A stretch of DNA of 64,000 nucleotides from Flaccisagitta enflata (GCA_965153355.1 OZ231126.1:48050001-48114000), one strand, 5' to 3'; numbered from the stretch's first letter, positions 1-11,962 are shown. A program made the numbers and translations. The notes: generated by a model not told the origin, from the sequence alone.

Positions 1-668
1 TGAGGAGGCATCTCTTCTCTAAATGTGTTTACAATGATACGAAAGCCAGATCGCAATTCAACAAACAGAAGATGAGCTATTTCGGATTCTGACGTGTCAA
101 CGAAGAGGATTAAGGTTCTTCCAGGTCCGGTTGAGAGAATGTTGTCATCAGCAGAGACAGATCCTAGAACGTCTGCGGCGGAGATAGGTCCACCAGGCCC
201 ACCAGGTCCACCAGGTCCAAAAGGTCCTCCAGAGGCGGAGCCAGCTCCTTTAACGTCAGAGGCGGAGTCGGGTTCTTGAACGTCAGAGGCGAAGCCGTGT
301 CCTTGAACGTCAGAGGCGGAGCCGGAGCCGGAGCCGAAGCTGGAGCTAGAGGCAGAGGCAGAGCCAGAGCCAGAGCCAGAGCCTCTGAAAGAGCCGAAAG
401 CCTCCAAAAGCTTTTGAAAGAGATCTTCGGGTTCAACAGATGGAATCTCATCAGGAATGTCATCTTGTGATTTATTCTCTTCGATGTTTTCTTGTGGTTC
501 TCCACTTTCATCTATATCGTTTTCTCGTGGTTTATCCATATCGATGCCTTCATCAACATCAATTAGAGAGTGTGTCGGACACTCTGAGAAAAGTTTGTTG
601 TAAAAGTTGGACAAAGTTTTTGCAATGTGAAGAATTGGCAACCAAAGAAGGGAAACAATAGTTGCCAT
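1..668 (-). CDS. Membrane-anchored, collagen-like Gly-rich protein of block 1 (partial at left edge)
   Basis: An open minus-strand frame starts at the ATG at 666-668 and runs off the left edge (at least 222 codons, no stop). Residues 3-15 are hydrophobic (IVSLLWLPILHIA) and fit a signal peptide or anchor. An acidic Asp/Glu-rich segment follows (about residues 45-80), then Gly-Ser and SASDV repeats (about 85-140), then a collagen-like stretch (GGPFGPGGPGGPGGP, about 144-158) and a more ordinary C-terminal part. The frame overlaps the 3' end of the protease gene by about 105 bases. It sits immediately downstream of the protease, the place taken in block 2 by a different three-exon transmembrane protein. 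Function is unknown; a virion surface or envelope role is inference from position and hydrophobic N-terminus. The plus-strand Pro-rich frame at 94-279 is its shadow. Confidence 0.55.
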   Translation of the reverse strand, partial: MATIVSLLWLPILHIAKTLSNFYNKLFSECPTHSLIDVDEGIDMDKPRENDIDESGEPQENIEENKSQDDIPDEIPSVEPEDLFQKLLEAFGSFRGSGSGSGSASASSSSFGSGSGSASDVQGHGFASDVQEPDSASDVKGAGSASGGPFGPGGPGGPGGPISAADVLGSVSADDNILSTGPGRTLILFVDTSESEIAHLLFVELRSGFRIIVNTFREEMPP

Positions 669-1234
669 AACTCAGATTTCACTACATTAAGACAGAAACC
701 CAAATTCACATAATTTATAAGCACGGCGAAGGATGTATTTTTCTCGTTCCAATAATTCTTTAAAAGCTGTTTTAATTTAACAAAATGCGGGATGTTGTGT
801 ACTGTAAAAAATCGCAAATTAAAAATAAAAAAATAACCGCAGCCTAAATTTTTTCGAGATTGTGTAACCAGATTAAAATGCGACAATGAAAGATGACGAG
901 TGCTACAAAATGTGTCAATAGTATTTCTTATATCCTTTTTATCTTTATAAACACTTGCTAAACTATCGATAAGTAAACAATGTCTATTTTGGTCCCGTAG
1001 GTCTAAGGCCAGAAGGAGCCAATGACCAGTGGTCTGATAGATTTCCTGTGAATGTGAAGAATTGAGCACTATGGCCATTTTCCTCTTTTTTGAAAAGATA
1101 TTATGTTTTAATGTTAAAAGTTTGTCATAAGGAATGATAAGGGCGCCATTACCAATAAATTTCAACGCTTTAGGAATCTTTTTTAAATATCTGATTAAGT
1201 CTTTGTCCGTGGTTATGAGTTCTTTCGATGACAT
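563..1234 (-). CDS. Adenain-like (C5/Polinton PRO) cysteine protease, block 1 copy
   Basis: Single-exon protein of the adenovirus/Polinton maturation protease family, which cleaves capsid precursors. The frame is open from 1324, but I prefer the ATG at 1232-1234: it aligns with the start of the block 2 protease, and the upstream codons are only an Asn/Thr-rich (CAA-type) microsatellite. Numbered from 1324, catalytic His101 lies in GHWLLL, the acidic residue is Asp120 in LLIDSL, Gln155 is the oxyanion-hole candidate and Cys162 lies in GCGYF. The Gln-to-Cys spacing of 7 matches adenain (Gln115/Cys122). All catalytic positions are present, unlike the block 2 copy. The C-terminal end (FGCQFFTLQKL onward) has no counterpart in block 2 and overlaps the next gene, so the end may have been extended by a frame change. 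Confidence 0.82.
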   Translation of the reverse strand: MSSKELITTDKDLIRYLKKIPKALKFIGNGALIIPYDKLLTLKHNIFSKKRKMAIVLNSSHSQEIYQTTGHWLLLALDLRDQNRHCLLIDSLASVYKDKKDIRNTIDTFCSTRHLSLSHFNLVTQSRKNLGCGYFFIFNLRFFTVHNIPHFVKLKQLLKNYWNEKNTSFAVLINYVNLGFCLNVVKSELWQLLFPFFGCQFFTLQKLCPTFTTNFSQSVRHTL

Positions 1235-1403
1235 TTTGTTACTGTTGTTTGTTGCTGCTGTTACTGTTGTTGTTGCTGTCGTGTTATTGGTCGTGCTCAA
1301 AATTTCTAATACACGTGCGATCACTCAGTACACCCATAGACCGAGATTGAAAATAAATAACTATCACGTGAATCACGCTATGAAAAAGAGAAAAAAAAAG
1401 AAA

Positions 1404-3265
1404 TTAACCACAAAAAAAAAAAAAACAAGAAAAAAAAAACTGGTATCCATCGTCAGTGACAGTAGTACCTTGTAGTTGATGTCTTCCAGCGGAGATAGAG
1501 TGAGTAATCATTGGCCGTTGCAATAGGACGGAAAGTGATTCTTCTTTTTTCTGGATTAGCAATAGAGTCCTCGCCCAAAAGATTAAATGGTAGTAGAAAT
1601 CTATGGCTTTCCAGGAATCAAAAGAGAAATCCTTTGATCCTGTGCTACTTGCCAATTTGCCAAAGGTATTGAGGCAATACCAATAGCTAGCTTTCAAAGA
1701 TCTTGAACTCGTAAAATTGTATCCTGTATGAATTTTTTTACAAAAAAAAAAAAAAAAAAGAAATTGGTCCTGTCAGTTGATCGGTTGGTGTTTTTTTTTT
1801 TTTTTTTGGTATTATTGCATTCTGCTTTTTAATCACCCGCTTGTTGTCCGCCAATGGTAGGGATTGGTAAAGACGGAATTCGGCAATCAGCAGCACTGCA
1901 TGTTACATAAGCGTTTTGAATACCACATCTGGTATACTCAAAATAATTTTTTTGATAGTGTCCGCAATGACAGACATTTTCTTGGAATGCACAAATGATA
2001 TAAGAGCATTCCTGACGGCTTGCAATCTGTATGTTTTTCTCTAAGAGACCCTGTTCCACGCTGTATATGTTAAAAAAAATAAAGAAAAAAAAAGAAAAAA
2101 AAATTGAAAAAAAAAGAAAAAAAAAGAAAAGAAAACAAAACAAAAAAAAAAACTACCTAAAGGTTTTGATAAATCTCGATTGAAAGTCCACCTGCAGGAA
2201 TTTTTTTGCCATTCGGCCCTCAATCGCCTAAGTATGAAAAAATTTTTTAAAAATTTTAAAAAGAATTGAGAGATTCTAATTTTTTTTTTCAAATTTCAAG
2301 AAAAATTCAAAATTAAACAAATTACTATTACTATAACATTGATTAGGTTCGGCTTCAATAAAAGAATTTTGGCCAGAATTTTCCCCTCAGTTATCTTAAA
2401 TCTAGCTTTGCAGGTGCTATTGTTTGGAATCACAAAATATTTCTAAGAAAAAAAAAATTTTTTTTTAGTTTTGAGACAAGACAAAAGATTTTCTTTTTTG
2501 AAAAGATAAGTAAAGACTTTTTTTCCGTATAATCTAACCTGAGGAGAGCTCAAGAAGCGGCGTAGAGAAATTGGTAACCCCTGATAAAAAAAATTGTTAA
2601 AAATTTTTTTTTCTATTTCAAAATTCAAAAAATTCAAAAAATATCTCAAATATCTCAAATATTTCAAATATCATTACCGTAGGGATTAAAATTGGAAAGT
2701 ACTTCAAAGGAGTTTCAAGTGAGATTAGATATTCGTTAACTTTTTTATTTAAAATTTTGATCATCCTGCGTCCAGTGGCATTTTTTGCAATAAGTTTATC
2801 TCCTTTTTTCTCTACAGCTTCTGTTACTGATGAGTATGCTCCTTCTATATCATCATCAACCCTTCATAAAAATTTAGCCAAGATTCTTTAATAGGCCTAG
2901 GAATCTCTAACATTTGTTGAATATATCCAACATTGTCACGCTTATGTCATTGAATAATTGTTGGGCGGGAGAGGCAGGTGGGATAACACCATCCTCGATT
3001 GTAAGAGCTTCCTCTCCTGCATCCTTAACTACCATTAAACTAATGTTCAAAAAAAGTTTTTGGGTATTGATAAAAGGCGATTTTTGGAGAATCCCATAAG
3101 TTATTGACTGGCTGTTAACGTCAATTTCATTGGGATCTAGAGTTGAAATACAAGTAAAAGTTCTGTATAAAATCCAATCTTGTAACGCATGGGGTTGATG
3201 TGCTAATGTCTGCGCAACTTCAGGAGATTCAAGGTTTTGAGGTGCTTGAAAATTTACAGTGTCTG
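1404..3265 (-). pseudogene. Major capsid protein (double-jelly-roll type), block 1, decayed
   Basis: Recognised by collinear matches to the block 2 capsid gene in the same position between the Lys-rich gene and the protease. The 5' part (about 3265-2915) is uninterrupted and contains LQDWILYRTF and FINTQKLFLN, matching the N-terminal jelly-roll start of block 2. The middle (about 2905-2685) contains KKVNEYLISLETPLKYFPIL and ends at a donor (ACG|GTAATG). The 3' part (1697-1404) contains ASYWYCLNTFGKL and ends LQGTTVTDDGYQF. Frame changes are needed near 2935 and 2865, so no single frame or simple splice pattern gives a full protein. A short exon-like piece lies at 2575-2530 and a Cys-rich open stretch at 2064-1829 that I cannot align. 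Fewer introns are seen in the 5' half than in block 2. Confidence 0.6.
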
Positions 3266-3287
3266 AGTGATTGCGTTTATTTTCAAT

Positions 3288-3551
3288 TTACAAAAAGTTG
3301 TCTTTAGTTATTTTATATTTTTTTTTGGAAGGGGGAGGTGGTTTGCTCTTTTTGTTCTCTTGTTTTTTAACGGGCTGTTTTTTAGTCGCTGTTTTTGTTA
3401 TTTTTGCTTGTTTTGGCTTTGGTGATTGTTGTTTGTCAATGTCGCTAGTGGATTGTTGTTGACTGGTCGTGTTTTGTGAATAAGAACTATCTGTGGCAGG
3501 ATCGGATATCATAGCATTTATAAGGTCTACAACATTACTTTGGGCATTCAT
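3288..3551 (-). CDS. Small Lys/Pro-rich basic protein, block 1
   Basis: An 87-residue frame between the penton and capsid genes. The N-terminal third is Ser/Gln-rich, the centre is KPKQAKITKTATKKQPVKKQ-like and strongly basic, and the end reads KITKDNFL. A protein in the same slot of block 2 (45587-45883) has the same design and ends DKDSFI, so the pair is homologous despite low complexity. Basic Lys-rich proteins of this size in adenoviruses and related viruses condense DNA in the core; that role here is inference from composition and position only. Confidence 0.5.
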   Translation of the reverse strand: MNAQSNVVDLINAMISDPATDSSYSQNTTSQQQSTSDIDKQQSPKPKQAKITKTATKKQPVKKQENKKSKPPPPSKKKYKITKDNFL

Positions 3552-3637
3552 TCTGTTTGAAATTTTAAAAAGAAAAAAAATTTTAGTTTAAAAAGCATAA
3601 AAATCAAAACAAATATTAACATTATAGTTATCAATAA

Positions 3638-6282
3638 TTAATCATCAAGAATTAATGGCGAAGGTCGGAATGTTAAAGCAACATCGGTTATGGTATTCCG
3701 GCTGAAACTGAAAAAAAAAAAAAAAAAAATTAAAAAAAAAGATTAAAAAAAAACACCAAAAATTTTTTTTAAAAAAAAAAAATAAAAGAAAAAAAAATTT
3801 TTACCCTAAATTAACATTGTTTTCATTTGTTAATCTAATGGAAATCTGGGATAAAATAGTGTGCACTTGACGGATTTTGAAAAATTCACTTTGTGTTTTC
3901 CCATGTGAAGAAATTATATTGGTCCCAATATGTTTTCCAAGTTTGAGTGGTAAGGAAAAAAAAGTGATGTTGTCTGGATCCATAGTGAACAAGTATGTCC
4001 TTTCGTGTTGTCTTTAAAAAGAAATTAAAGAAATAAATATGCAAATTTAAAAAAAAAAATAGATCAATATAGATCAAAAAAAGGTTACCTGCCAGCCTCA
4101 GCTAGAATTGAGCTTCTGACGCAGAGGAGTTGTGGCAAAAATCGAATTGAAGAGAAAGTTTTTTGTTTTTCTGAAGTTATTATGTTTGAGAAGAGTGATG
4201 TAACTTTATCATCAATTAAAGTAATAGGACCCACTTTAATCTTGGTTAATTTCAAGTGGTCGTAGGAATCGGCGGGTAGCGCGCTACCCAACTTGTATGA
4301 AACATACGGTGGGAAAGTTAGTTTTAGACTGGTTTTTTCAACTAAACTTTGTTTGTTGATATGAAATTTGACCTTTAGTTGGCTTCTGTCGAGGCTAAGC
4401 TGTAGAAATTGTCTAGAAAATATGGTGGAATTGGGGCGTTTTAATTTTTCAATTGCATTGTATATGAGCTCCGATAGTTTGCGAGCCATATTCAATAATG
4501 ATATATTGTTGTACAACCACTCCTCAATATATTTCCTATTTTCTGCAGTTAGCTGATTGTTGGATTGCATTTTACCCGTCATTTTCAACCAGGTTGTCAG
4601 TACAGCTTTTATTTTGTCGGATCTGGTTTGTAGTTCAAGTGGCAGTATTACAGGCTTGTTTGCTAGTTGACTTTGTTTTTCTAGTAAAGTTTGTCCAAGC
4701 GAATGTCGCAAAATCTGGTTAAATCAATTAGTTTTAACGATGGAGCTGACTCCATCAAACTTTCATTGTAATTTTTCCTTTGATCAGGGCTGTTCAAGAC
4801 GCATGACGCGTGCAGCACCCTTTCCTCTTTCAATCTCCCTCCTTTATATCAATAGCTCGTGTTCAGTATGTTTTTGACATTTGTTTTGGGGTGTATGAGC
4901 TCATTGAGATGTTTGGTTAAATCGAATTGCGAAAAATTGAGAATTTGCAATATCGTGAAAGGATGCTTAGATCATGAACTCTTATATTTTGATCGATTGA
5001 TTGGTCGGCAGATAAATCATTAAAAATTGAATCTATAAAGATCGAATCGTCATCTGCGACAACTTCCATATATCTTTTAATGATATAGATATCAGTTGAG
5101 TTGTCCATTAGTGAATTGATGTATTCTAACGCTTTGATTGGTAAATACCCTGTCTTCAGAAGCAACTGCAACCAGCAAAAGATGTATTGTATGAAAACTA
5201 TACACACCACAAATTTCAGATTTCCTCTGTCTGATAGCATATTACTGACGGTTTTTTCATGCAAAATTTCAGCACTCTAGGTCAAATAGTTTAGCTTCTA
5301 CGTTACTTTGAAGCAAATAACCATTTTTTGTTTAATAGTTTTTTTATTTCAGACATTGATGGGGGTCTGTCACTTTAAACCTTTATAACTTCTAAACGCT
5401 TTGAGCTAAAACTCTGGGATTGGTCTCAAATTGAAGATTTTTTGAAGGAGATTATTTGAGGTTCAAGAAAAAAACATTTCAAGCTGCATTTGTAAAGATT
5501 TTTCATGTTTTTTTCCATGATTTTTCTTGTTCAAACAATTTTTCTTGCTGAACATTTTTCTTTGACCAGTTTGAGATCTAATAATTATACACAATAGGAC
5601 AGGGAGAGATTTATTTATGATAAGAACATAAAATGGGATCAACTAAACTACTTCAAATCAATATCTACTCACTTCTGATAGGATTTAAAAGACTGAACTC
5701 GTTTGTGTTTCATAAAAATCGCTATTTTAAGTGTAAATTTTGGTGATTTTCAAAACAATGTAGAACCTAAAGTACTTCACTTGGAGTGCTGAAATTTTGT
5801 ATGAGAAAACCGTCAGTAATATGCTATTAGATAGAGTAAATCCGAAATGTGTGATGAGGATACTTTTCACACAATGCATCTTTTGCTGGTTGCAGTTGCT
5901 TCTGAAGACAGGGTATGTGTGAAAGTCATTCACTGTGATTTGGAGTTGGTCTTCATTTTCATTTTCTAGAACTGAGTCAACTAGTACTAAATTATCGCGG
6001 AAAATGCAGGATCAATGTATAACCGAGTTTTAATTACTTCTTCAGCGCTTTGAAAAAATGTGAGCGGTAGTGACGAGATATGAAGATTTTCAAGTCTCAT
6101 TTCTGCTTCATTCGATTTTAAATATATATCAGATTTCCTAAATCCAAGGGCAGTTCGACTAATGCTTCAAAATTATGGGCTGATGATTGATGGGAATCAT
6201 CCAAATTCTGTTCGGTGACTGAATTATTCAAATGTAATGTAAAACGATCTGATGTTGATGTGTTGAAATTCAACCGGTCCAT
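3638..6282 (-). pseudogene. Penton-like minor capsid protein, block 1, disrupted
   Basis: Segments align in order with the intact 527-residue block 2 gene. The N-terminal part (6282 to about 5930) carries VELPLDLGN and MRLENLHISSLPL, the typical 'ligand strand then beta-sandwich' start of Polinton/adintovirus pentons. Next come the segment at 5145-4917 (LPIKALEYINSL, VHDLSILSRY), the segment at 4711-4085 (LTFPPYVSYKLGS, KIKVGPITLIDD), one at about 3990-3808, and a final short exon ending at the stop at 3638-3640 after an A/T-rich intron. A TA-flanked inverted-repeat element (5148-5913) interrupts the gene, and at least two frame changes occur near 6120 and 6000. It is not expressible as a single protein. 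Confidence 0.65.
5148..5913. mobile_element. MITE with long terminal inverted repeats inserted in the penton gene
   Basis: The outer ends read CCCTGTCTTCAGAAGC at the left and the reverse complement at the right (GCTTCTGAAGACAGGG). The inverted arms extend about 140 bp with mismatches (5148-5290 against 5770-5913). Both ends are flanked by TA, consistent with a Tc1/mariner-type TA target duplication. The interior has no coding capacity and shares a short motif (CTGGGATTGGTCT) with the repeats at 36.5 kb and 60.7 kb. The penton reading frame on the two sides is the same once a single TA is counted, which supports a clean insertion. Confidence 0.8.
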
Positions 6283-6673
6283 TGTTGTTTTGTTTTTTTT
6301 TGTTTTTTTGTTTTTTTTTCAAAAAAATATGATAAAACTGAAAGAAAAAAAAAAGAAGAAAAAGGTTTGTAATGTTTTTTGTATGGCTGAGAAAGAAAAT
6401 TATCCACTTCACACATCCCAGTCAGTCAGTTTATGTTTCCCCATCATTTTTTTTTGTGTCAAACAAAGAAACAAAAAGAAACTAAAAGAACAAAAAAAGT
6501 ATCTTGGTCCAGTTTCCCCTCCCTTTCAGCTATACAAAAAATCAGATGGATACATGGTCAATACAAAAAAATAGTCACATTGATCACTGGTCAGACAGTA
6601 GACAGATAAGAAGCAGAATAGTGGAGAGAATCACAAGATGATAGGACAGACAGACAGACAGACAGAAGTTGTG

Positions 6674-6841
<168 letters not shown>

Positions 6842-6900
6842 GGAAACCGCCGATAGGAAAGGAATGAAGTTTCTTCCACAGATGAGAGTAAGAGAAAAAA

Positions 6901-7602
6901 TCAAATGACATATTGTTGAAATTCTTTCAAATCAAATTTGGGCGAATATTGAAGAGTATTATTAGGAAATATTTTTTTATACAACAGTAAATTTTCCTTA
7001 GTTAAATATTCTTTATGATTGTCATGTATAATCTCATACATTACATTGAAAGATCTGTTTTTTCCACTTTGTAGCATTTTTTTTTCCTGAAAAATAACAT
7101 CATTTACCATTATTGTGGAACTGTTATTATTTTTTTGGATTTCTTTTTTTGTTTTTTCCCCTTCTTTGAGTATATTTTCATCGATTTTTTGTAAATTCCA
7201 GGAATACCAGAATTTCCCAGGTATCTCCCGGAGGGAAATTTTTGGGTGGAAGCGAGTTGAATCTACTTGACTGACATGGTAGACCTCTTTTGAAATTAAC
7301 GGATTAAAAAGACTACTTTCCTCTCTTATCAGATTTTTTTGCAATTTCAAACAAACGGCGTCATGAATTTTCAGTTTGCGATCGTCTGTTAAATTTTCAT
7401 AAATGTTTCTAGCTTTTTCTTGCTTTTTTTTATCTATCATTAATCTTTTCTTAAGAATTTTTGAAGCGATGTAGTTATCAAAATGGCAGCGTGAAGCACA
7501 AAATCCGTTTTGAGCAGTTGGTTCGTTGTCTGCAATGACTTTATCATAACGCAAATTGGGATATTTCAAAAGAATTTTGAAAAAAATGTTTTTCAGTTTT
7601 CT

Positions 7603-7633
<31 letters not shown>

Positions 7634-8714
7634 TGCTAGAAAATGCTAAAAAAATTTGAAATGTTAGAAAATGCTAAAGAATGCTAAAAAATGCTAAAAA
7701 ATGCTTAAAAAATGTTAAAAATGTTAAAAAATGTTGAAAATGTCTAAAAGACCTGGTCCAATGCCAATTCTTACCGAATATGACGCTCGACTATGCTTAT
7801 TTTTGGCGTGAAATTCAAATTTAAATTGACGTGGTGTTTCATGTTGACATTCTTAGAAAAATTTGATTTGAATTTGCTTCCTTATACAATGAAAGAGGGG
7901 ATTTGAACATTTTTAGCTATTTTCTGTCTACTTTGAGTGACTTAGAGCAATTTTGAGTTGATATAAGGCATTTTGATTCATTCTGAGTCATTTGACTTGC
8001 ATTCTGAGTCATTCTGAGTCATTCTGTGCCATTCTGTGTCATTCTGTGTCATTCTGTGGTGTTTTGAGTCAAATACCTCGATCTGTTACTAAATATGAGT
8101 AACGATTGTTTTCGCGGGTAACCGGGAAAAAGTGTGGCAGCGCTTGCTTTAGGAATGACGCTTAATTGGCAAAATCGGCTGGAACAGTGGAAACAAAAAG
8201 AGATGAAGAAATGTGAATTGCATGTGTGGATTGTGTAGGGTAGGGACCACATTCGTAGTTATTCATTTACCTAAACAAATCGACCATAACCAAAATGATG
8301 GTGTGTTTGGTTCCAGAGGTGACGGACGTGCGTTTTTGACTAACCAAATTTTTCATGAAAGAAAGATCGATACTTAATTGCATGCCTAAAAAAAAAAAAA
8401 AAAAAAAAAAAATTGACAAATAGAGACAAAGTTCTTTATGATCTGATCTAGAGATTATAATTACCCGGAGAAAAATTTATGTAATTTCAAAACTCTTCTT
8501 TCCCTTTTTTTTTTTGTCGGTAACGTTTAATTCGTGATAATTTGTAAAGAGTATTTTTCAGAATCATAATATCTCGTGTTGTAAGCCCGCTTAGTCTGGA
8601 ATCTTCCCTGATTTGTGAGAGAATATTTTTGGTATTCGGATTTAAAAATAATTGTTCATCTTCATAATATTTTCTTATTAGTCTTTTCACGGGTTCTTGT
8701 ACTTTTTCCATCAT
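6901..8714 (-). CDS. Retroviral-type DDE integrase of Polinton kind, block 1, multi-exon and damaged
   Basis: This enzyme would insert element DNA into the chromosome. N-terminal exon 8714-8487 (FLNPNTKNILSQI... as in block 2). Core pieces: about 8378-8271 with first Asp in QLSIDLSF and TIILVMVDLFR ending at GTAAATG; about 8160-8085 with FLKQALPHFFPV and second Asp in LVTDRG, ending at a GT donor at the same codon as in block 2; about 7850-7772 with the catalytic Glu in KISIVERHIR, ending CG|GTAAG. The C-terminal piece 7569-6901 carries the chromodomain-like tail (ENLLLYKKIF). One in-frame TAA lies near 8166, so the copy is probably inactive. A (GA)n tract at 7604-7622 lies in the last intron. 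Confidence 0.72.
7621..7760. repeat. Imperfect AAATGCTAAA tandem repeat in an integrase intron
   Basis: About ten diverged units of an 11-12 bp A/T-rich motif (AAAATGCTAAA) follow a short (GA)n tract within the last intron of the block 1 integrase. A second run of about 11 bp units (CATTCTGAGT) occurs at 7970-8060 in the preceding intron. Confidence 0.7.
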
Positions 8715-8749
8715 TATCTAATTTTGGGGAGGAGAGGAAAAAAAAAAAA

Positions 8750-9155
8750 AAAAGACTAACACAACTGGTATAGTGTTTTTGGGAATGTGTATTTTCTTTT
8801 TAAAATCTTTTAGAAAGCGTTTTTCTGCTGAAGAAAAAGGCTTTAATTTTTGGTTTCTTGCTTTTAAATATTCAAAAATTTGATTTCAAGATAGAGACAA
8901 AGCAGATAGAATTTTCCTAATATCTGTAAATCCTCCTTGGAAAAAAACAGTATTTTTTTTAATGAAAAAATCCCCATCAGGGCTCATGATTTTGTCTTTT
9001 TTCATTTACCCAAGTGAAAAATAAGAAAATATTCTATAAGCTTGACTTTTAAGATTGTTTACAAACAGAAGATTCAGTTTTGGTCTTATGGCAGATAAAA
9101 TATCTTTCATGGCGTCACTCATGACTTTTTTTAAGAAAACGACATTGTTTTGTTT

Positions 9156-9245
<90 letters not shown>

Positions 9246-9653
9246 CTGTTGTTGCTGTCTTTTGTTCTTTTGTTTCCATTTATCATCCTCTTTGTCATCA
9301 TTGCTATCATTTTCAGTGGTGGTAGCGCTAGCGTCGTCGTTGTTTTCCTCGCTGTTCATTTGTTTTGTTTTTGTTTGGCCACCATTTTGACGTTGCTCAA
9401 AAATGTCAGAGTGACCCCCGCCTTTTGATGAATTTGGATATCTCTTCCTAAATTTTGTCTGAAGTTTTTGTTCCAGTTTCAGATTATTTTCTTTTTGAAA
9501 ACGCAAAAAACAATCCTCAAGTAAGGAAGATTTAACATCTGTACCAAATTTGTTACTGTTCAAAATGTTAAAGATCTCCTTTCTAAGTCTTTTTGTCTCA
9601 TCAAAATGATCGTCAACATAGCCACTTCCTTTTGCGTTGTGTTTTGTACTCAT
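8750..9653 (-). pseudogene. Conserved two-ended protein with Gln-rich middle, block 1 copy (stops in 3' half)
   Basis: The N-terminal part from 9653 (KRLRKEIFNILNS... LKLEQKLQTK) aligns with the N-terminus of the 518-residue block 2 protein. It is followed by an acidic Asn/Asp stretch and a poly-Gln run from (CAA)n at 9158-9255. The C-terminal homology resumes after the repeat (KKVMSDAMKDILSAIRPKL, VFFQGGFTDIRKILSALSLS, FSSAEKRFLKDFKKK) but is broken by in-frame stops near 9007 and 8887. It lies directly upstream of the integrase, as in block 2. Function is unknown. I include it as a decayed gene because homology continues on both sides of the repeat. Confidence 0.6.
9158..9255. repeat. (TTG)n trinucleotide repeat, poly-Gln on the minus strand
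   Basis: About 30 TTG units with single interruptions (TTA, GCTG). On the minus strand in the coding frame they read CAA/CAG, giving poly-Gln within the two-ended protein. Confidence 0.95.
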
Positions 9654-10122
9654 TTTCTCTTTTTCTTCTTCTTTTTCTATCCCTTTTGTTTCTGTCTCCT
9701 GTACTGTTTCGTGAGATTGTTCTTCAGAGTTTAGTGTTTTCTACCGCTTGTTCATTCGTTTGTGACTTCTCTTCGTTCGTATCCGTATTATTCAATGAAT
9801 GAAGAGCTAACGGTTTTTTTTTTTGTTTTTTGAGAAGTTGGTCATGAAGAGAATTTTCTAGTAAAAGCCATTTGTTTTATGCAATCCCTATCCGTCCATC
9901 TGTCCGTCCGTCCAATTCTCTTATTGCTGATTCGTTCTCAATCACCTAATTGACAAATTGATAGTAGGTCCTTTTCATTCACGAGAAATGAGCGGTGTAC
10001 GTTAATTTGGCCAGATATTAAGTTTTTTGTGATGTTTGCGATTATTTTAGTTAATTTATCTGTGATTTTACTGTGATTTTACTGTGATTTTCGTCATCTT
10101 CTTTCATTGTCACATTATAAAG

Positions 10123-11547
10123 CTAGTTGGTTTGGGTTGAAGAGTCCGATATAACACAATTATTTTCAAATGTATTACAATTTGGCCGCCAAGTGCCATA
10201 TGATAAAAAGATCATTAAATAGTCCAATTCCCGAGTATCTACTTGGACATATCGTACACCGTCATCCGGATGAATTGCATCATCCAGGTTAAGATAGGTT
10301 TCTAATGGTAAACCCTGGGCCAGTTGGGCGAAGATACTTAAATCTAAAGGATGACATCTTATAGGCAATCGTAGGGGTGAAAGCCAGCTGAAACAAGATC
10401 CGTGTGTCAGAGCACTGACCGTGTTTGCTACAGCAGTACTCAACGTGACTTGGGATGTTAATAAATTATTGGATAGAAATGAATAACGAATATGGTTTTC
10501 AGGAATATGAATCCCAAGAGGCGGATTAACATGTTTTACTTTTGTGTGAGAACGCTTTAGGAATGTGTTTTGATCGGTCAATACTTTTTTTGCTTCTTTT
10601 AATTCTTGGTCTGAAAATTCACAAAAAAAAAGTCTAGAATTATGCAGAAGTCTATTTTTAAGCTCTCGTTCTGCGATTCTTGCTTGAGTTCCAAGCTTCC
10701 ATCTCTTAATTATTCCCCCCATTTTATTGCTCATTTCAGGGTAAAAAACATGCTTTAAAAACTGGAATCTGGATTGTTCAAAGAGCGATTTAAACGTGTT
10801 TCTAAGGAAATTGCGATCAAGATGCGTGTGCAAAGCGAGCCTTGCAAGGTTCCGCAACGGAGGAAATGGAGAATCATCCAGAAAATTGACTTAAATTGAC
10901 TTAAAAATGACTTAAAATTACTTGAAAATAAGTCCAGCCGGTCCTCTCACATTGAGATAAAATCGGCTATCGGCTTGTTGAGTTTTGCCCGTGATTGACA
11001 ACTCATGGTTTCGTGAGGTGGGGTGTTCCATATTTTCAAAAATCTTTCTATAATAATTTCTTCTTTCCCGACCGAAGTTGCTCTTCAAGCCTATGTTAGG
11101 ATTGAAGGACAATATGGAAACGGATATGAACAAGTCAAGACAAGATATGGCATGACAAAGACTTTTTTTTTCATTTTTTAATCTAACCTATGTCAATCGA
11201 TTTATGTAACGGATCGTAGCATATAATTTGTGTTTCTAAAATTTGAGGGCCACAACTGGAACTTGAAATATCACTATAAGAAGAGAAAGAGAAAAACATT
11301 GATTGGTTGACTTGACCATTAACGTGTGTTAGACCTTGTTTTTTCATCAACATTCCAGCTGCTCTCATATGGTTCTACTTACCGGAGCATAAACTGAATT
11401 TTTCTGTGATCCGACGAAATTCCATTGCGCTTTAACCATACTGCTTTTTGAGTGGCGTCTTCTATGGTTTCACTTAGACATTCTTTGGCGAATGAAGTGT
11501 GAGACTGAGCGTTAATGGGATTTGAAACATCGCCGTTGCTGATATAC

Positions 11548-11587
<40 letters not shown>

Positions 11588-11777
11588 ATATGTGTATGAG
11601 TATAGAATGAACGCTGAAGAGATAAGTGGTCTAGTGTCGTGGTACTGTAGATTGTTGCTCGTTATTTGAAAACTCTCTAACACGCGCTGTTGTAGTTGTT
11701 TTAGGAAGGAATACAAAAGTCCACTTGCCAGAGAGAGATCAGGCAAAGCATTATAGGATGTTATGAATGTCCGTGTT

Positions 11778-11816
<39 letters not shown>

Positions 11817-11910
11817 GCTCACTTGAAGCCTTCACACGTAGTAGGTTTGGAGGACCTTGAACAAGGCCTCCATACACAAAATGCACCTATGAGAGGCAGA
11901 TCATGGGAGC

Positions 11911-11962
<52 letters not shown>

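Noticed and set aside
94-279. Plus-strand collagen-like Pro-Gly protein
   Set aside because: It is the complement of the minus-strand Gly-rich frame that starts at 668, has a hydrophobic N-terminus and lies in the block's strand and slot.
1829-2064. Cys-rich open frame as a separate disulfide-rich or zinc-binding gene
   Set aside because: It lies inside the decayed capsid gene and has an acceptor-like start, so it may be a frameshifted capsid exon. I could not align it, so I did not call it a gene.
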